Assembly: GCA_963665085.2 (NCBI GenBank)
Contig: CAXXXS010000001.1
Span: forward strand, 4,464,001 to 4,528,000
Origin: G963665085 sp963665085
GTDB taxonomy: Bacteria; Bacteroidota; Bacteroidia; Bacteroidales; JAAAOM01
DNA length: 64,000 nt
Reading direction: 5' to 3'
A model generated the notes under the pieces. The model saw nothing but the letters and a program-made list of their open reading frames with translations. It was not told where the DNA came from and did not search any database. Both the position numbers and the translations under genes were made by a program. Below are positions 26,068-35,094 of the stretch, in pieces; position 1 is the first letter of the stretch, and every line of letters starts with the position of its first letter.

Positions 26068-28104
26068 TTAATTGTTAAAATTAAAATTTATCTTGATTCC
26101 TGCTTTTAACCACCTTCCTGGTTGCGTTAGACTTCCTATATCAATATATTTCACATCAAATAAATTGGTCGCTTCTGCATAAAGAGTAAGATAATTTCTT
26201 GTCCAGCTAAGCCTTGCGTCTGATAACCAATAAGGCTTAAATTCCTTTGTATTTGTTTCTCCTGATCCAGCATCGTAAACCAGATATGTTCCATTTCTAT
26301 CCTGGTAAGTTGTATAAAAAGTTAGAAGAAAATTTTCAAAAAACAGAAAAGAACTTTTAACTCCAACTTTGTTTTTTAAATGGTCGAGAACATATTTAGA
26401 TTCATACTCTTTGCTTTGCTTTGACACATCATTAGCAGAATAACTCAACGTGATTTTTTCCAGGATGGGTACATTTAAAAATGAAAAAACAACTTGAGTT
26501 TCAATACCCTGGGTCGTTATCTCGGATAAGTTTGTAGCTTTATATAAATTTCTATCTGTTAACCATAACCAATCTATTACATCTGTTGCATGATCATAGA
26601 AATAGGTAATATCTGTACTGATAAAAGGAGAGGAGTAGCTTATTCCCCCTTCAAACGACGTAAGCTTTTCTGGTTTTAAATCAGCAGTCCCTTCATTCGA
26701 ACCATCAGTATAAAACATGTCGGTAAAGGTTGGTAAACGCATTGATCGATTTATTGAAGAATATATTTTTAAGCCATTATAAATCGAATAATTTACATCA
26801 ATACCTGGATAAAATTGAAGCTTATCACTTTCAGAATTTATCTCAATTAAAGTTCCACCAACAATATTTAATTTTCCTAAAGAAACCTTTTGTTCAAGAA
26901 AACCATTGAAATAGTAACGAGAATAGCTTTTAGTATAATATGCGCTATCTTCAGAATTAATTTTGATAGGTTCAGATATATCATCACCCAATCTGCTACT
27001 TAGTATCTTTTCATTTCGAAAATTTAATCCAACAGATGTTTTTCCTAGTTCACTCTCAAAATAAGTATCTGCATTAGCACCAAAAATATCGGTGCGATGG
27101 AAATTCTCATAAAAAGAAGGATCATCACGTTTCAGCAAAAAATGATCCTGGTGACGTCTCCAATATCCATCAATTTTAACGTCTAACTTTTTTGTGTACC
27201 TTGATTTTATGGCTACAAATTGAGAATTTGTTTCTTCATATTGATCCGGAAAACGAGGAGAATAAAACGCATTGGCTCCATAGGCTTTTTGTGTTAACCC
27301 AAGAGCAATAGAGTTAGAAATATTTTCATGGGCGAGTCGCGCCTGATAATATAAATTATTTACATTATAATCTGTGCTTTGAGTATATCCGTCGGAAGAT
27401 TTATGATTGAAGGAAAGTTCATTTGAGAAGCTACTTTTACCCAAAGAGGCTGATATACCTGCATCAAAAAGATTATGCTGACCATAGCTTAAGCTCGCCT
27501 TTACATTATTTTTTTCGTTTGAAGTAATAAAATTGATTACACCTTTATATGCGTTGGTTCCATAAACTCGGGATGCTCCACCACGGAGAATTTCAACACG
27601 TTCTATTTGATCGATGGTAACGGGGAGATTTAAGTTGAAGTGGCCTGTTTGTGGGTCGGTAATGTTGATGCCATTGAGAAGGATGAGGATCTGGTCGAAA
27701 GAACCGCCTCTCATTTGAACATCTGCTTGAACGCCATTTGTGTTTCGTTGTCGTATATCTATGCTTTGAGCATATTCAAGCAAATCTTCTAGACTCTGGG
27801 CCGGCGACGACTGTATTTCAGATTTTGAGATTACAGATATTGCTCTTCCTATTTCTGAAAAAACAGCAGGAGTGCGTTGACCGGTTATTTCAACTTCTTC
27901 AAGATCTACTTCATCCTGCATCTGTATAACAATTGTGTCTTGATCTGTGTTCTTTGCTTTTGCAGGCAATACAAGCAAAGAGTAACTCAAAGCCAACGAG
28001 CAAATTTTCACCAACTTGCCTAAGCTCGAATAAACCCCAAAGGATTTGCGTGTCCACTGTTTAAAATGAACTGTTTTTGAATTAATAAACTTGTTTTTAT
28101 TCAT
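26068..28104 (-). CDS. TonB-dependent outer-membrane receptor, BtuB-like
   Basis: The protein has 678 residues. The long N-terminus has the KQWTRKSFGVYSSLGK motif often seen before the signal helix of Bacteroidota BtuB-like receptors. The plug domain follows (VEITGQRTPAVFSEIGRAISVISKSEI; QMRGGSFDQILILLNGINI; ERVEILRGGASRVYG) and then a barrel of about 500 residues ending in an aromatic strand with FNFNN. Such receptors import cobalamin, haem or siderophores with TonB-ExbBD energy. No cobalamin riboswitch is visible in the 100 bp upstream, so the ligand is left open. The upstream membrane protein and M28 peptidase run in the same direction. Confidence 0.88.
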   Translation of the reverse strand: MNKNKFINSKTVHFKQWTRKSFGVYSSLGKLVKICSLALSYSLLVLPAKAKNTDQDTIVIQMQDEVDLEEVEITGQRTPAVFSEIGRAISVISKSEIQSSPAQSLEDLLEYAQSIDIRQRNTNGVQADVQMRGGSFDQILILLNGINITDPQTGHFNLNLPVTIDQIERVEILRGGASRVYGTNAYKGVINFITSNEKNNVKASLSYGQHNLFDAGISASLGKSSFSNELSFNHKSSDGYTQSTDYNVNNLYYQARLAHENISNSIALGLTQKAYGANAFYSPRFPDQYEETNSQFVAIKSRYTKKLDVKIDGYWRRHQDHFLLKRDDPSFYENFHRTDIFGANADTYFESELGKTSVGLNFRNEKILSSRLGDDISEPIKINSEDSAYYTKSYSRYYFNGFLEQKVSLGKLNIVGGTLIEINSESDKLQFYPGIDVNYSIYNGLKIYSSINRSMRLPTFTDMFYTDGSNEGTADLKPEKLTSFEGGISYSSPFISTDITYFYDHATDVIDWLWLTDRNLYKATNLSEITTQGIETQVVFSFLNVPILEKITLSYSANDVSKQSKEYESKYVLDHLKNKVGVKSSFLFFENFLLTFYTTYQDRNGTYLVYDAGSGETNTKEFKPYWLSDARLSWTRNYLTLYAEATNLFDVKYIDIGSLTQPGRWLKAGIKINFNFNN

Positions 28105-28204
28105 ATATCTAATTTTAAATTAATAATCAATTTAATACTTCCTTAAAAAAGAAAGTATTAATATCATGGAGGAATTAATAAAATGTGATTGGTTAAAACC
28201 GTTA

Positions 28205-29038
28205 TTAAAAGAAGCTATTTAATAATATCATTCCAGTAGTAACCTGACCAGATTCATAATCGAGTTCAGAGCCAAGTGCACTATGCGGTATTAAATAAAT
28301 TAATAACATAACAGCAGCTGCAATAATAACAAGATAAGGTTTCTCCTTTTTATAATTACCGATTACTGCAACCAACCAAAAAATGAACGCAAATAGAGTT
28401 TTGTTATCCGTAAGATCCCATCCAAAAGGAATACCGGTCCACAAATCGCCAAAAGCATAATATTGAACCAATGGTCCAAAAATTAGTCCGCCACCAATAA
28501 GAAAACCAAATGCCCAATACATATTTCTTTTGTATCTCTTTTCTTTAAAAATCGCATAAATCCCTGCAACATTTGACATTAACGTTGCAGCAATCATTAA
28601 AAGAATATGTATAAGTAAAATATAACTAGGAACAGTTCCAGTGAATCTTATCTTAACAGTACTATCTTTTGATATTTCCTCTGATAGTTTTCCTTTTGAA
28701 AAAGTAATATAATATTCTACTTTTCCTGCTGCTGGTTGTTTGGGGATATAAGCATAAATACTTTCTCCCTCTCTAATAAAATCAATGGTTTCCCATTCCT
28801 CATTTGTAGGAAATCTTCTAAAAATAAGCTTTCCGGTTATATCTTTATCTGGGATATTAAATTTTATGATAGCATCGTTTTTTGTGTCTTCAGATCGGGG
28901 TAATTGAATTTTATAACTGGTATCTTCAAGTTCTAGTTTAAGTCTTTGAGGATTGGTCGGTCCTGTTAACCGCTGAAAAACCATTGAACTTATTGCTATT
29001 ACTACTGCTAGAAACCAAAATGCGAATTTTTTCATCAA
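28205..29038 (-). CDS. Membrane protein with extracytoplasmic beta domain
   Basis: The protein has 277 residues. There is an N-terminal signal-anchor (about 3-22), an Ig-like beta-rich segment (about 35-125, YYITFSKGKLSEE), and four to five transmembrane helices after residue 135 with LIHILLMIAATLMSNVAGIYAIF and a conserved FGPLVQYYAFGDLWTGIPFGWDLTDNK loop. That loop hints at a ligand or metal site but no named family is recognised. It ends two bases before the M28 gene stop region on the same strand and precedes the TonB receptor by 100 bp. A short hairpin lies at about 28131-28158. Confidence 0.6.
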   Translation of the reverse strand: MMKKFAFWFLAVVIAISSMVFQRLTGPTNPQRLKLELEDTSYKIQLPRSEDTKNDAIIKFNIPDKDITGKLIFRRFPTNEEWETIDFIREGESIYAYIPKQPAAGKVEYYITFSKGKLSEEISKDSTVKIRFTGTVPSYILLIHILLMIAATLMSNVAGIYAIFKEKRYKRNMYWAFGFLIGGGLIFGPLVQYYAFGDLWTGIPFGWDLTDNKTLFAFIFWLVAVIGNYKKEKPYLVIIAAAVMLLIYLIPHSALGSELDYESGQVTTGMILLNSFF

Positions 29039-29040
29039 TT

Positions 29041-30798
29041 TTATAGTTGGATAAGTAAAACTTCCTCTTTTTCACCTCGTTTTACAGTAACTGTAATTCG
29101 ATCGCCAACATTATATTTTTCCATTCGATACATATATTCATATATATTCTTTATAGGCTTTCCATCAATAGCAATAATTAAATCGCCCTTTTTAACTCCA
29201 CCGTTCTCTGCAGGCCTTCCGGGAGAAACAAAATCTACTCCGAGTCCTTTATTCTCTGTTGATGTGAAATCAGGCATGATACCAAGGGTAACTTTATAAT
29301 TCCTGCCTCCACCAGAATTAGTCTTAGGCCCAGCCTCCTGGAATGTTAGCTTATTTTCTTTTTCAGATATACTGAAAAGAATTTCTGATGCGAAATTAGC
29401 AATCATTTTGATTCCATCAATATTTAATAACTCTAAATCATCATCAGGAGTATGGTAGTCAGGATGAGCCCCGGAAGAAATAAAAAAAACAGGAATATCT
29501 TTTGCATAAAATGAAGCATGATCAGAAGGACCATATCCTGCATCAGACATTGCTATTTTAAAATGAAAATCTGCATTTATATCATTTAAAATATCTTTGG
29601 TTTCAAGAGAAGTACCTGTCCCTCCGATTTGTATTGAAGAGTCTGCTTTCATTCTACCAATCATATCTAGGTTAACCATTGCAATAATATCAGAAACTTC
29701 AACAGAAGTATTTTCAACAAAATATTTTGATCCTAATAATCCCATTTCTTCAGCACTAAAAAAGACAAAAACAAAATTTCTTTTTAGTTCATCCTTTTGA
29801 GCTATTAATTTTTCTGCAATCTCTAATACACCAGCCACTCCAGAAGCATTATCATCTGCTCCATTATGCACAGCAACAGTGTCTCTTTTTCGTGAAGAGG
29901 AGCCTTCTCCACCCATCCCTAAATGATCGTAATGGGCACCAAGAACAATTGTTTCTTTTGAAAAATTAGCAGCGTTAATTGTTGCTATAACATTGAATGT
30001 CTTTCTTTTATCAATTTCAAGATTTAACTTCAAATTAGCCGAAAAAGCAAGTTCAAAAGAATTTGGTTCCAGGGTATTATTAATATTCTCTTCTAATTCA
30101 TTAATGGTTGTATTTTCGAGAACAGTGTTAAATGTTTCTCTTTTAATTTGAATGACAGGTATGCCTATATTTGATTTATTGCCTTTTAATTCAATAAGTA
30201 CATCATCATTATCAAAAGAAGAGCCTGAAACAAAAATTACTCCAATTGCTCCATTATCTTTTGCAGTAAGTGCTTTGTTTATATCTGAGTTATGTGAACT
30301 ATAAACCGAATTTGAACTATCTGGCAATGGATCGCCTTTTAATATAACTGCTATCTTATTTTCTACATCAACGGATGTATAGTCATCCCATTTAAGTTCT
30401 TTTGTGTTTATTTGAAAACCATATCCGACGAAAACAAGGTTTCCCTGTATTTCTCCTGTTTCAGAAAATGGGAATGGTGCAAATAAAGAATCCGGAATCG
30501 TATTTTCATCAAAGGATAATAAGTTATCTCCTAAATTTTTAATCCCATTAACAACTTCAAATTCCTGTTTTTCAATATTTTTATCTTTGAAGCCTGATTT
30601 CTTCAACGAAGAAATAATATAATCTACAGTAAGACTATCACCATTTGTTCCTGGATATCTCCCTTTTAGTTCATCGGATGCCAGGTATTTGACATGATTG
30701 TAAATCTCATCTGATGTAATATCTGCATCTTCTTTTACTTTGCAGCTTACAACAAAAATAACAACTGCAGCAAGGATTAAAAGATTATTTTTTTTCAT
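29041..30798 (-). CDS. M28-family zinc aminopeptidase lipoprotein with PA and PDZ domains
   Basis: The protein has 585 residues. The lipobox-like end of the signal is VVIFVVSC. A PA domain lies at about 130-230. The M28 catalytic domain shows metal ligands in order: LGAHYDHLG (His), GADDNASGVAG (Asp), FSAEEMGLLGS (Glu pair), NLDMIGR (Asp) and HPDYHTPDD (His). A C-terminal PDZ (about 485-585) reads GLGVDFVSPGRPAENGGVKKGD. It is an exported peptidase acting on peptides in the periplasm or at the surface. It heads a leftward set with the membrane protein and TonB receptor. Confidence 0.92.
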   Translation of the reverse strand: MKKNNLLILAAVVIFVVSCKVKEDADITSDEIYNHVKYLASDELKGRYPGTNGDSLTVDYIISSLKKSGFKDKNIEKQEFEVVNGIKNLGDNLLSFDENTIPDSLFAPFPFSETGEIQGNLVFVGYGFQINTKELKWDDYTSVDVENKIAVILKGDPLPDSSNSVYSSHNSDINKALTAKDNGAIGVIFVSGSSFDNDDVLIELKGNKSNIGIPVIQIKRETFNTVLENTTINELEENINNTLEPNSFELAFSANLKLNLEIDKRKTFNVIATINAANFSKETIVLGAHYDHLGMGGEGSSSRKRDTVAVHNGADDNASGVAGVLEIAEKLIAQKDELKRNFVFVFFSAEEMGLLGSKYFVENTSVEVSDIIAMVNLDMIGRMKADSSIQIGGTGTSLETKDILNDINADFHFKIAMSDAGYGPSDHASFYAKDIPVFFISSGAHPDYHTPDDDLELLNIDGIKMIANFASEILFSISEKENKLTFQEAGPKTNSGGGRNYKVTLGIMPDFTSTENKGLGVDFVSPGRPAENGGVKKGDLIIAIDGKPIKNIYEYMYRMEKYNVGDRITVTVKRGEKEEVLLIQL

Positions 30799-30906
30799 AG
30801 TGTATTAAGCTATTTTTTAGTTTTTTAGACATAATAAAATGATTAAAAGATTAAGGTTCTTTATAATCATTTTAGCTAAACATCAAAAATAATAAAAAGT
30901 TGAATT

Positions 30907-30940
30907 AAAAAAGCCGCAAGGAAATTTCCTTGCGGCCTTA
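30907..30940. terminator. Terminator after the PiT transporter (minus strand)
   Basis: GCCGCAAGGAAA and TTTCCTTGCGGC form a perfect 12-bp stem. On the minus strand it is followed by a T-tract, so it ends the phosphate transporter transcript. Confidence 0.9.
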
Positions 30941-30962
30941 TAGACAATGTACATGAAATATC

Positions 30963-33227
30963 TTAAAATTTTGACTTTAATTTGATTGATTTTGATTTTA
31001 TAAATTTCTCTTGTGCAAGAACCAAAGAGTTTAATATGCTAATAGTAACTTTTGATGTAGCAAGGATATCAAGGAATAACAGGCTCGATTTTTTACCTAA
31101 ACCGTTTTTATTTAATGATTTAATATGCTCTGTTTTAAACTCGGTGTTCATTGCTTTTATTTCTGTTCGTAAAAGTCTTAAATCTTCTTTTTTATCAAAA
31201 TTCCCTTTCTCAACTATTTTCAGACATTGAGAAAAGAAGTTGTTCATTTTTTTATGGTAGATTTTCAACCTGTCATTCTGAATTTTTGAAAGAGGAGTGT
31301 GGTTGTTATCAATATGCTCATAAACCGGAATTACAATCGTATCCATAGCAATTGTTAATTCTTTTAAATAATCGAATATTTGAAAGATATAAACACCCAT
31401 ATCAAGAGTATTATCTTTAATCTCATTTATGGATTGGTACATTTCCTTTCTTTCTGACAAGATTTTTTCAGCTAATTTTTTATTGCTTTTAACAGCTTTT
31501 TTTGTTGATTTTAATTTCTCATGAAGCAGGCCTTCTACAGAATTTGAATAAATTTCCTCTATTTCTTTTATTGTTTGTATTAATAGCTCTTTTGAGTTTT
31601 GATAAACTACAGAACTATTTACAAAATCATGTTTAGTTTTTTTCTCTTTAGCTACTTCTTGTTTTAGTTTTATTTTATGAATATGATGTGTCCTAACAAT
31701 AAAAATTAAGGCAATAATTAATAGGGCAACAATTGCATAAATTCCACCCAGATTAATAATATTGGCAATAACAAATGATACTGTAAATGCAATAAAAGCA
31801 GTAAAGAACCATCCTCCAATAACAGTTACTACCCCAGAAATTCTATAAACTGCACTTTCTCTTCCCCAAGCACCATCTGCCAATGAAGTACCCATTGCAA
31901 CCATAAAAGTAACATAGGTAGTCGATAATGGCAATTTCTTTGAAGTGGCAAAAGCTATTAATATACTAGCAACAACAAGGTTAACGGATGCTCTAATTAA
32001 GTCAAATGCAACACCTTTTTCCTTAAGTACTTTTTGTTGTTTTTTGTTGTCAAAACGTTTTCCTATTGCTTCTATAAACTTATCAGGTAGAACTGTAGAT
32101 ATTGATTTTGATAAATTTACAAATCCTCGAACGATTGAGCGAGCTAAATAAGAAGATTCAAATCTTTCTGTTCCTTCATCTTGCCTGCTTAAATCAATAG
32201 AAGTTTTAACAACAGATTTCGCTTTTTTCGACAACCAAAGCGTGGCTACCATAATAGCACCTGCCGCTAATAGAAAATACGTTGGGGTTTGAACTTTTGC
32301 TTGCAAAGCACCCATCGAAAATGAGTCAGGTGTTGCCCCTGCTGTTGCTGAGAACGCTTCGTAAGACGCAAAACCAGCTAATGGAACACCAATAAAATTA
32401 ACTAAATCATTGCCAGCAAAGGCCATTGCTAAAGCAAATGTACCAACCAAAACAATAATTTTTAAGATGTTTATTTTAAAAAGCATTGTTAATATTTGCA
32501 AAATAACTGCCCATCCTAAAAAGCTATAAAGCAGAACCAACATTGAATTTTCTTTTATCCAGGTTGATGCAGTATCTGTCATAAAAGATGCATCTTTTGC
32601 GCCTTTTATCAACATAAAATGAGTAATTGCTGTAATGGCTAAAGCTCCCCAGATAGAACCAAAATATTTCAGGATTTTTTCATAATTAAAGGAGAAAATT
32701 AATCTGGAAAGATATTGAACAATTGCACCAACAGTAAAAGCGACAACAACAGATAAAAGAATTCCAAATATTATAAGAAGTGCCTGATCTGTATTAATAA
32801 AATCAGCCATTTGATATACTCCTGCAGTATCTCTTTTTAATTTTATTAAAGCCATTCCAACTGCACCACCTAATAACTCAAAAACAATCGATACTGTGGT
32901 TGAAGTTGGTAATCCCATTGTATTAAACAGGTCTAACAAAATAATATCGGTAATCATAACAGAAAGAAAAATGATCATGATTTCCGAGAAATAAAAATTA
33001 TTAGGATGGAAGATCCCCTTTCTTGCCACTTCCATCATTCCACTTGAAAAGGTTGCCCCAACTAAGATACCAAGTGCTGCAATAACCATTATTACTTTAA
33101 AAGGAGCAGCTTTTGAACCAATAGCAGAGTTAAGAAAGTTTACCGCATCGTTACTAACACCAACAATTAAATCAGATATTGCTAAAACAAACAAAATCAA
33201 CACGATAAACCAATAGATATTTTCCAT
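30963..33227 (-). CDS. PiT-family inorganic phosphate transporter with PhoU-like C-terminal domain
   Basis: The protein has 754 residues. The PiT signature appears twice: GVSNDAVNFLNSAIGSKAAPF near 23-43 and FAGNDLVNFIGVPLAG near 270, with about 12 transmembrane helices to residue ~510. The last ~215 residues are cytoplasmic, charged and helical (EIEEIYSNSVEGLLHEKLKS; IDNNHTPLS) like PhoU. PiT proteins carry metal-phosphate by cation symport; the fused PhoU part probably regulates activity, since free PhoU does so for other transporters. A PhoB-like response regulator diverges from the same promoter region. Confidence 0.9.
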   Translation of the reverse strand: MENIYWFIVLILFVLAISDLIVGVSNDAVNFLNSAIGSKAAPFKVIMVIAALGILVGATFSSGMMEVARKGIFHPNNFYFSEIMIIFLSVMITDIILLDLFNTMGLPTSTTVSIVFELLGGAVGMALIKLKRDTAGVYQMADFINTDQALLIIFGILLSVVVAFTVGAIVQYLSRLIFSFNYEKILKYFGSIWGALAITAITHFMLIKGAKDASFMTDTASTWIKENSMLVLLYSFLGWAVILQILTMLFKINILKIIVLVGTFALAMAFAGNDLVNFIGVPLAGFASYEAFSATAGATPDSFSMGALQAKVQTPTYFLLAAGAIMVATLWLSKKAKSVVKTSIDLSRQDEGTERFESSYLARSIVRGFVNLSKSISTVLPDKFIEAIGKRFDNKKQQKVLKEKGVAFDLIRASVNLVVASILIAFATSKKLPLSTTYVTFMVAMGTSLADGAWGRESAVYRISGVVTVIGGWFFTAFIAFTVSFVIANIINLGGIYAIVALLIIALIFIVRTHHIHKIKLKQEVAKEKKTKHDFVNSSVVYQNSKELLIQTIKEIEEIYSNSVEGLLHEKLKSTKKAVKSNKKLAEKILSERKEMYQSINEIKDNTLDMGVYIFQIFDYLKELTIAMDTIVIPVYEHIDNNHTPLSKIQNDRLKIYHKKMNNFFSQCLKIVEKGNFDKKEDLRLLRTEIKAMNTEFKTEHIKSLNKNGLGKKSSLLFLDILATSKVTISILNSLVLAQEKFIKSKSIKLKSKF

Positions 33228-33252
33228 AATTTTATTTTTGTAAAGAATGCCA

Positions 33253-33260
33253 CAAAGGTA
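33253..33260 (-). promoter_or_regulatory. Candidate -7 box (TACCTTTG on minus strand) of the PiT gene
   Basis: TACCTTTG fits TAnnTTTG, 25 bp before the ATG at 33227. Confidence 0.5.
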
Positions 33261-33416
33261 AATTCTATATTTATTTAAAGAAAAGAGGTATGTTAATTTT
33301 TTATTAAATCGACATTTAGTTAATCTTAAGTAATGTGCAATATATAAAATTTAATAAAATTAATTTAACATCCATTCTTAATTCATATTCTACTTTAGCA
33401 AAAAAAATAAGAAGTA

Positions 33417-34127
33417 ATGGAAACTCCTAATTATAAAGTCCTTGTTGTTGATGATGAACAAGATATTTTAGAATTTACCAGTTATAATTTAAAAAAAGAA
33501 GGATATTCTGTATATACCGCTAACAATGGGAAAGAAGCAATTAATATCGCAAAAGAAATTACACCTCATTTAATAATATTGGATGTAATGATGCCTGAAA
33601 TGGATGGTGTTGAGACTTGTGAAAAGTTAAGAGAAATTCCTACACTAGGTAGCACAATCATTACATTTCTTACAGCAAGGTCAGAGGATTATTCTCAGGT
33701 TGCAGGATTTGAGGCTGGTGCTGATGATTACATAATTAAACCTATTCGCCCTAAAGTTTTTATTGCCAGGGTAAAAGTTTTATTAAAAAGATACACAAAT
33801 ATTTCAACAGAATCTCATATATCACAACAAGATACAAGCTATAACATTGGAGAGCTGGTAATTGATAAAGAAAAGCACGAAGTTCGATTTAATGAACAAC
33901 CTTTAAATCTGCCTAAAAAAGAATTTAATCTTTTACTCCTTCTTACATCAAGACCTTCAAAAGTTTTTACACGTGAAGAGATTTTTAGTAAAATTTGGGG
34001 TGATGATATTTTTGTTGGAGATAGAACTATTGATGTATATATTCGAAAGCTAAGGGAGAAAATAGGAGAAAACTCAATAAAAACAATAAAAGGTGTTGGC
34101 TATAAATTTGAATTAGCAAATGCTTAA
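33417..34127 (+). CDS. OmpR/PhoB-family response regulator
   Basis: The protein has 236 residues. The receiver domain has VVDDEQD (acidic pocket), phospho-acceptor Asp56 in IILDVMMPEMDG, and the IKPI lysine. A winged-helix output domain follows from about 140 (FNEQPLNLPKKEFNLLLLL, TREEIFSKIWG, RTIDVYIRKLREKIG). It is an orphan: no histidine kinase lies next to it. It is divergent from the PiT transporter, which makes it a plausible phosphate regulator by context only. Confidence 0.9.
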   Translation: METPNYKVLVVDDEQDILEFTSYNLKKEGYSVYTANNGKEAINIAKEITPHLIILDVMMPEMDGVETCEKLREIPTLGSTIITFLTARSEDYSQVAGFEAGADDYIIKPIRPKVFIARVKVLLKRYTNISTESHISQQDTSYNIGELVIDKEKHEVRFNEQPLNLPKKEFNLLLLLTSRPSKVFTREEIFSKIWGDDIFVGDRTIDVYIRKLREKIGENSIKTIKGVGYKFELANA

Positions 34128-34235
34128 ATATCTTATGGTATAATCTATTAAATAGATTTATTTTAAAAATATACTTTTCATCTGGTTTTTATATTCTGAT
34201 AATTCTATTTTAGCATAAAATATAATTTAACTAAG

Positions 34236-35093
34236 ATGATTCTAAAGAAAGCAGTGATTACAGCTGCAGCTCCTGATCAGCGTAAATTACCTTTACAAAC
34301 ATTAATTGATAGAGACGGAAAAAAGAAAACTGTTCTCGAGATTCTTATCGAAGAAGTTGTTGTCGCTGGCATAAACGATATTTGTGTTATTATTCATCCA
34401 GAAGATGAAAAAACCTACAATCAAATCCTGGGCGAACATGAAAATTATGTGACATTTCTATATCAAAAAGAACCATTGGGTTATGGTCATGCATTGTATT
34501 CTGCAAAAAATTTTATTGCAAATGAATCTTTTTTACATCTGGTAGGCGATCATCTTTATGTTAATAAAGAAGAAATTCCTTGTGCGAAACACCTCGTAGA
34601 TTTTGCTAAAAAGCATGAATGCTCTGTTTCTACTGTACAGGCTACAAGAGAAAGTTTAATTCCAAATTTTGGCGTTGTTGGTGGTACAGGTTTCAAAAAT
34701 ATTAATTCTGTATATAAAATAAATCAGGTTATTGAAAAACCTACACCTACTATTGCAGAACAGAAACTTATTGTTCCTGGTTTAAGAGCGGGGCATTACC
34801 TGTGTTTCTTTGGTATGCATGTTTTTACACCAACAGTTTTAAATTTATTAGAGAACGAATTAAAAAATAATCCAGGGAAAAAAGTGAATCTAAGTGGGGC
34901 ACTCAATCAATTAGCTAAACAAGAACAATACTTGGCTATCGAAAAAAATGATCTAAGATTTGATATGGGAGAGAAGTACGGTTTGCTAAAAGCCCAACTA
35001 GCAATAGCCCTAAGTGGTAATGAGAGGGACCAGGTCCTTACAGAAATTTTGGAGCTTTTACTGATTAAAGATTTGGATAGCAGGGGGAGGTAA
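34236..35093 (+). CDS. GalU-like nucleotidyltransferase with altered signature
   Basis: The protein has 285 residues. The fold follows GalU/RmlA-type NTP transferases: VVVAGINDICVIIHPED, YQKEPLGYGHALYSA, FLHLVGDHLYV and GHYLCFFGMHVFTP. The N-terminal nucleotide loop, normally GxGTRxxP, reads ITAAAPDQRKLPLQTLI, so a Gly is replaced although Arg and Pro are kept. It ends one base before the large GHMP/UDPGP gene starts and must work with it in sugar activation. Confidence 0.78.
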   Translation: MILKKAVITAAAPDQRKLPLQTLIDRDGKKKTVLEILIEEVVVAGINDICVIIHPEDEKTYNQILGEHENYVTFLYQKEPLGYGHALYSAKNFIANESFLHLVGDHLYVNKEEIPCAKHLVDFAKKHECSVSTVQATRESLIPNFGVVGGTGFKNINSVYKINQVIEKPTPTIAEQKLIVPGLRAGHYLCFFGMHVFTPTVLNLLENELKNNPGKKVNLSGALNQLAKQEQYLAIEKNDLRFDMGEKYGLLKAQLAIALSGNERDQVLTEILELLLIKDLDSRGR

Positions 35094-35094
35094 A

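Noticed and set aside
28105..28204. Cobalamin riboswitch before the BtuB-like receptor
   Set aside because: Only 100 bp are free; there is a small AT-rich hairpin but no B12-box-like sequence or the required length.
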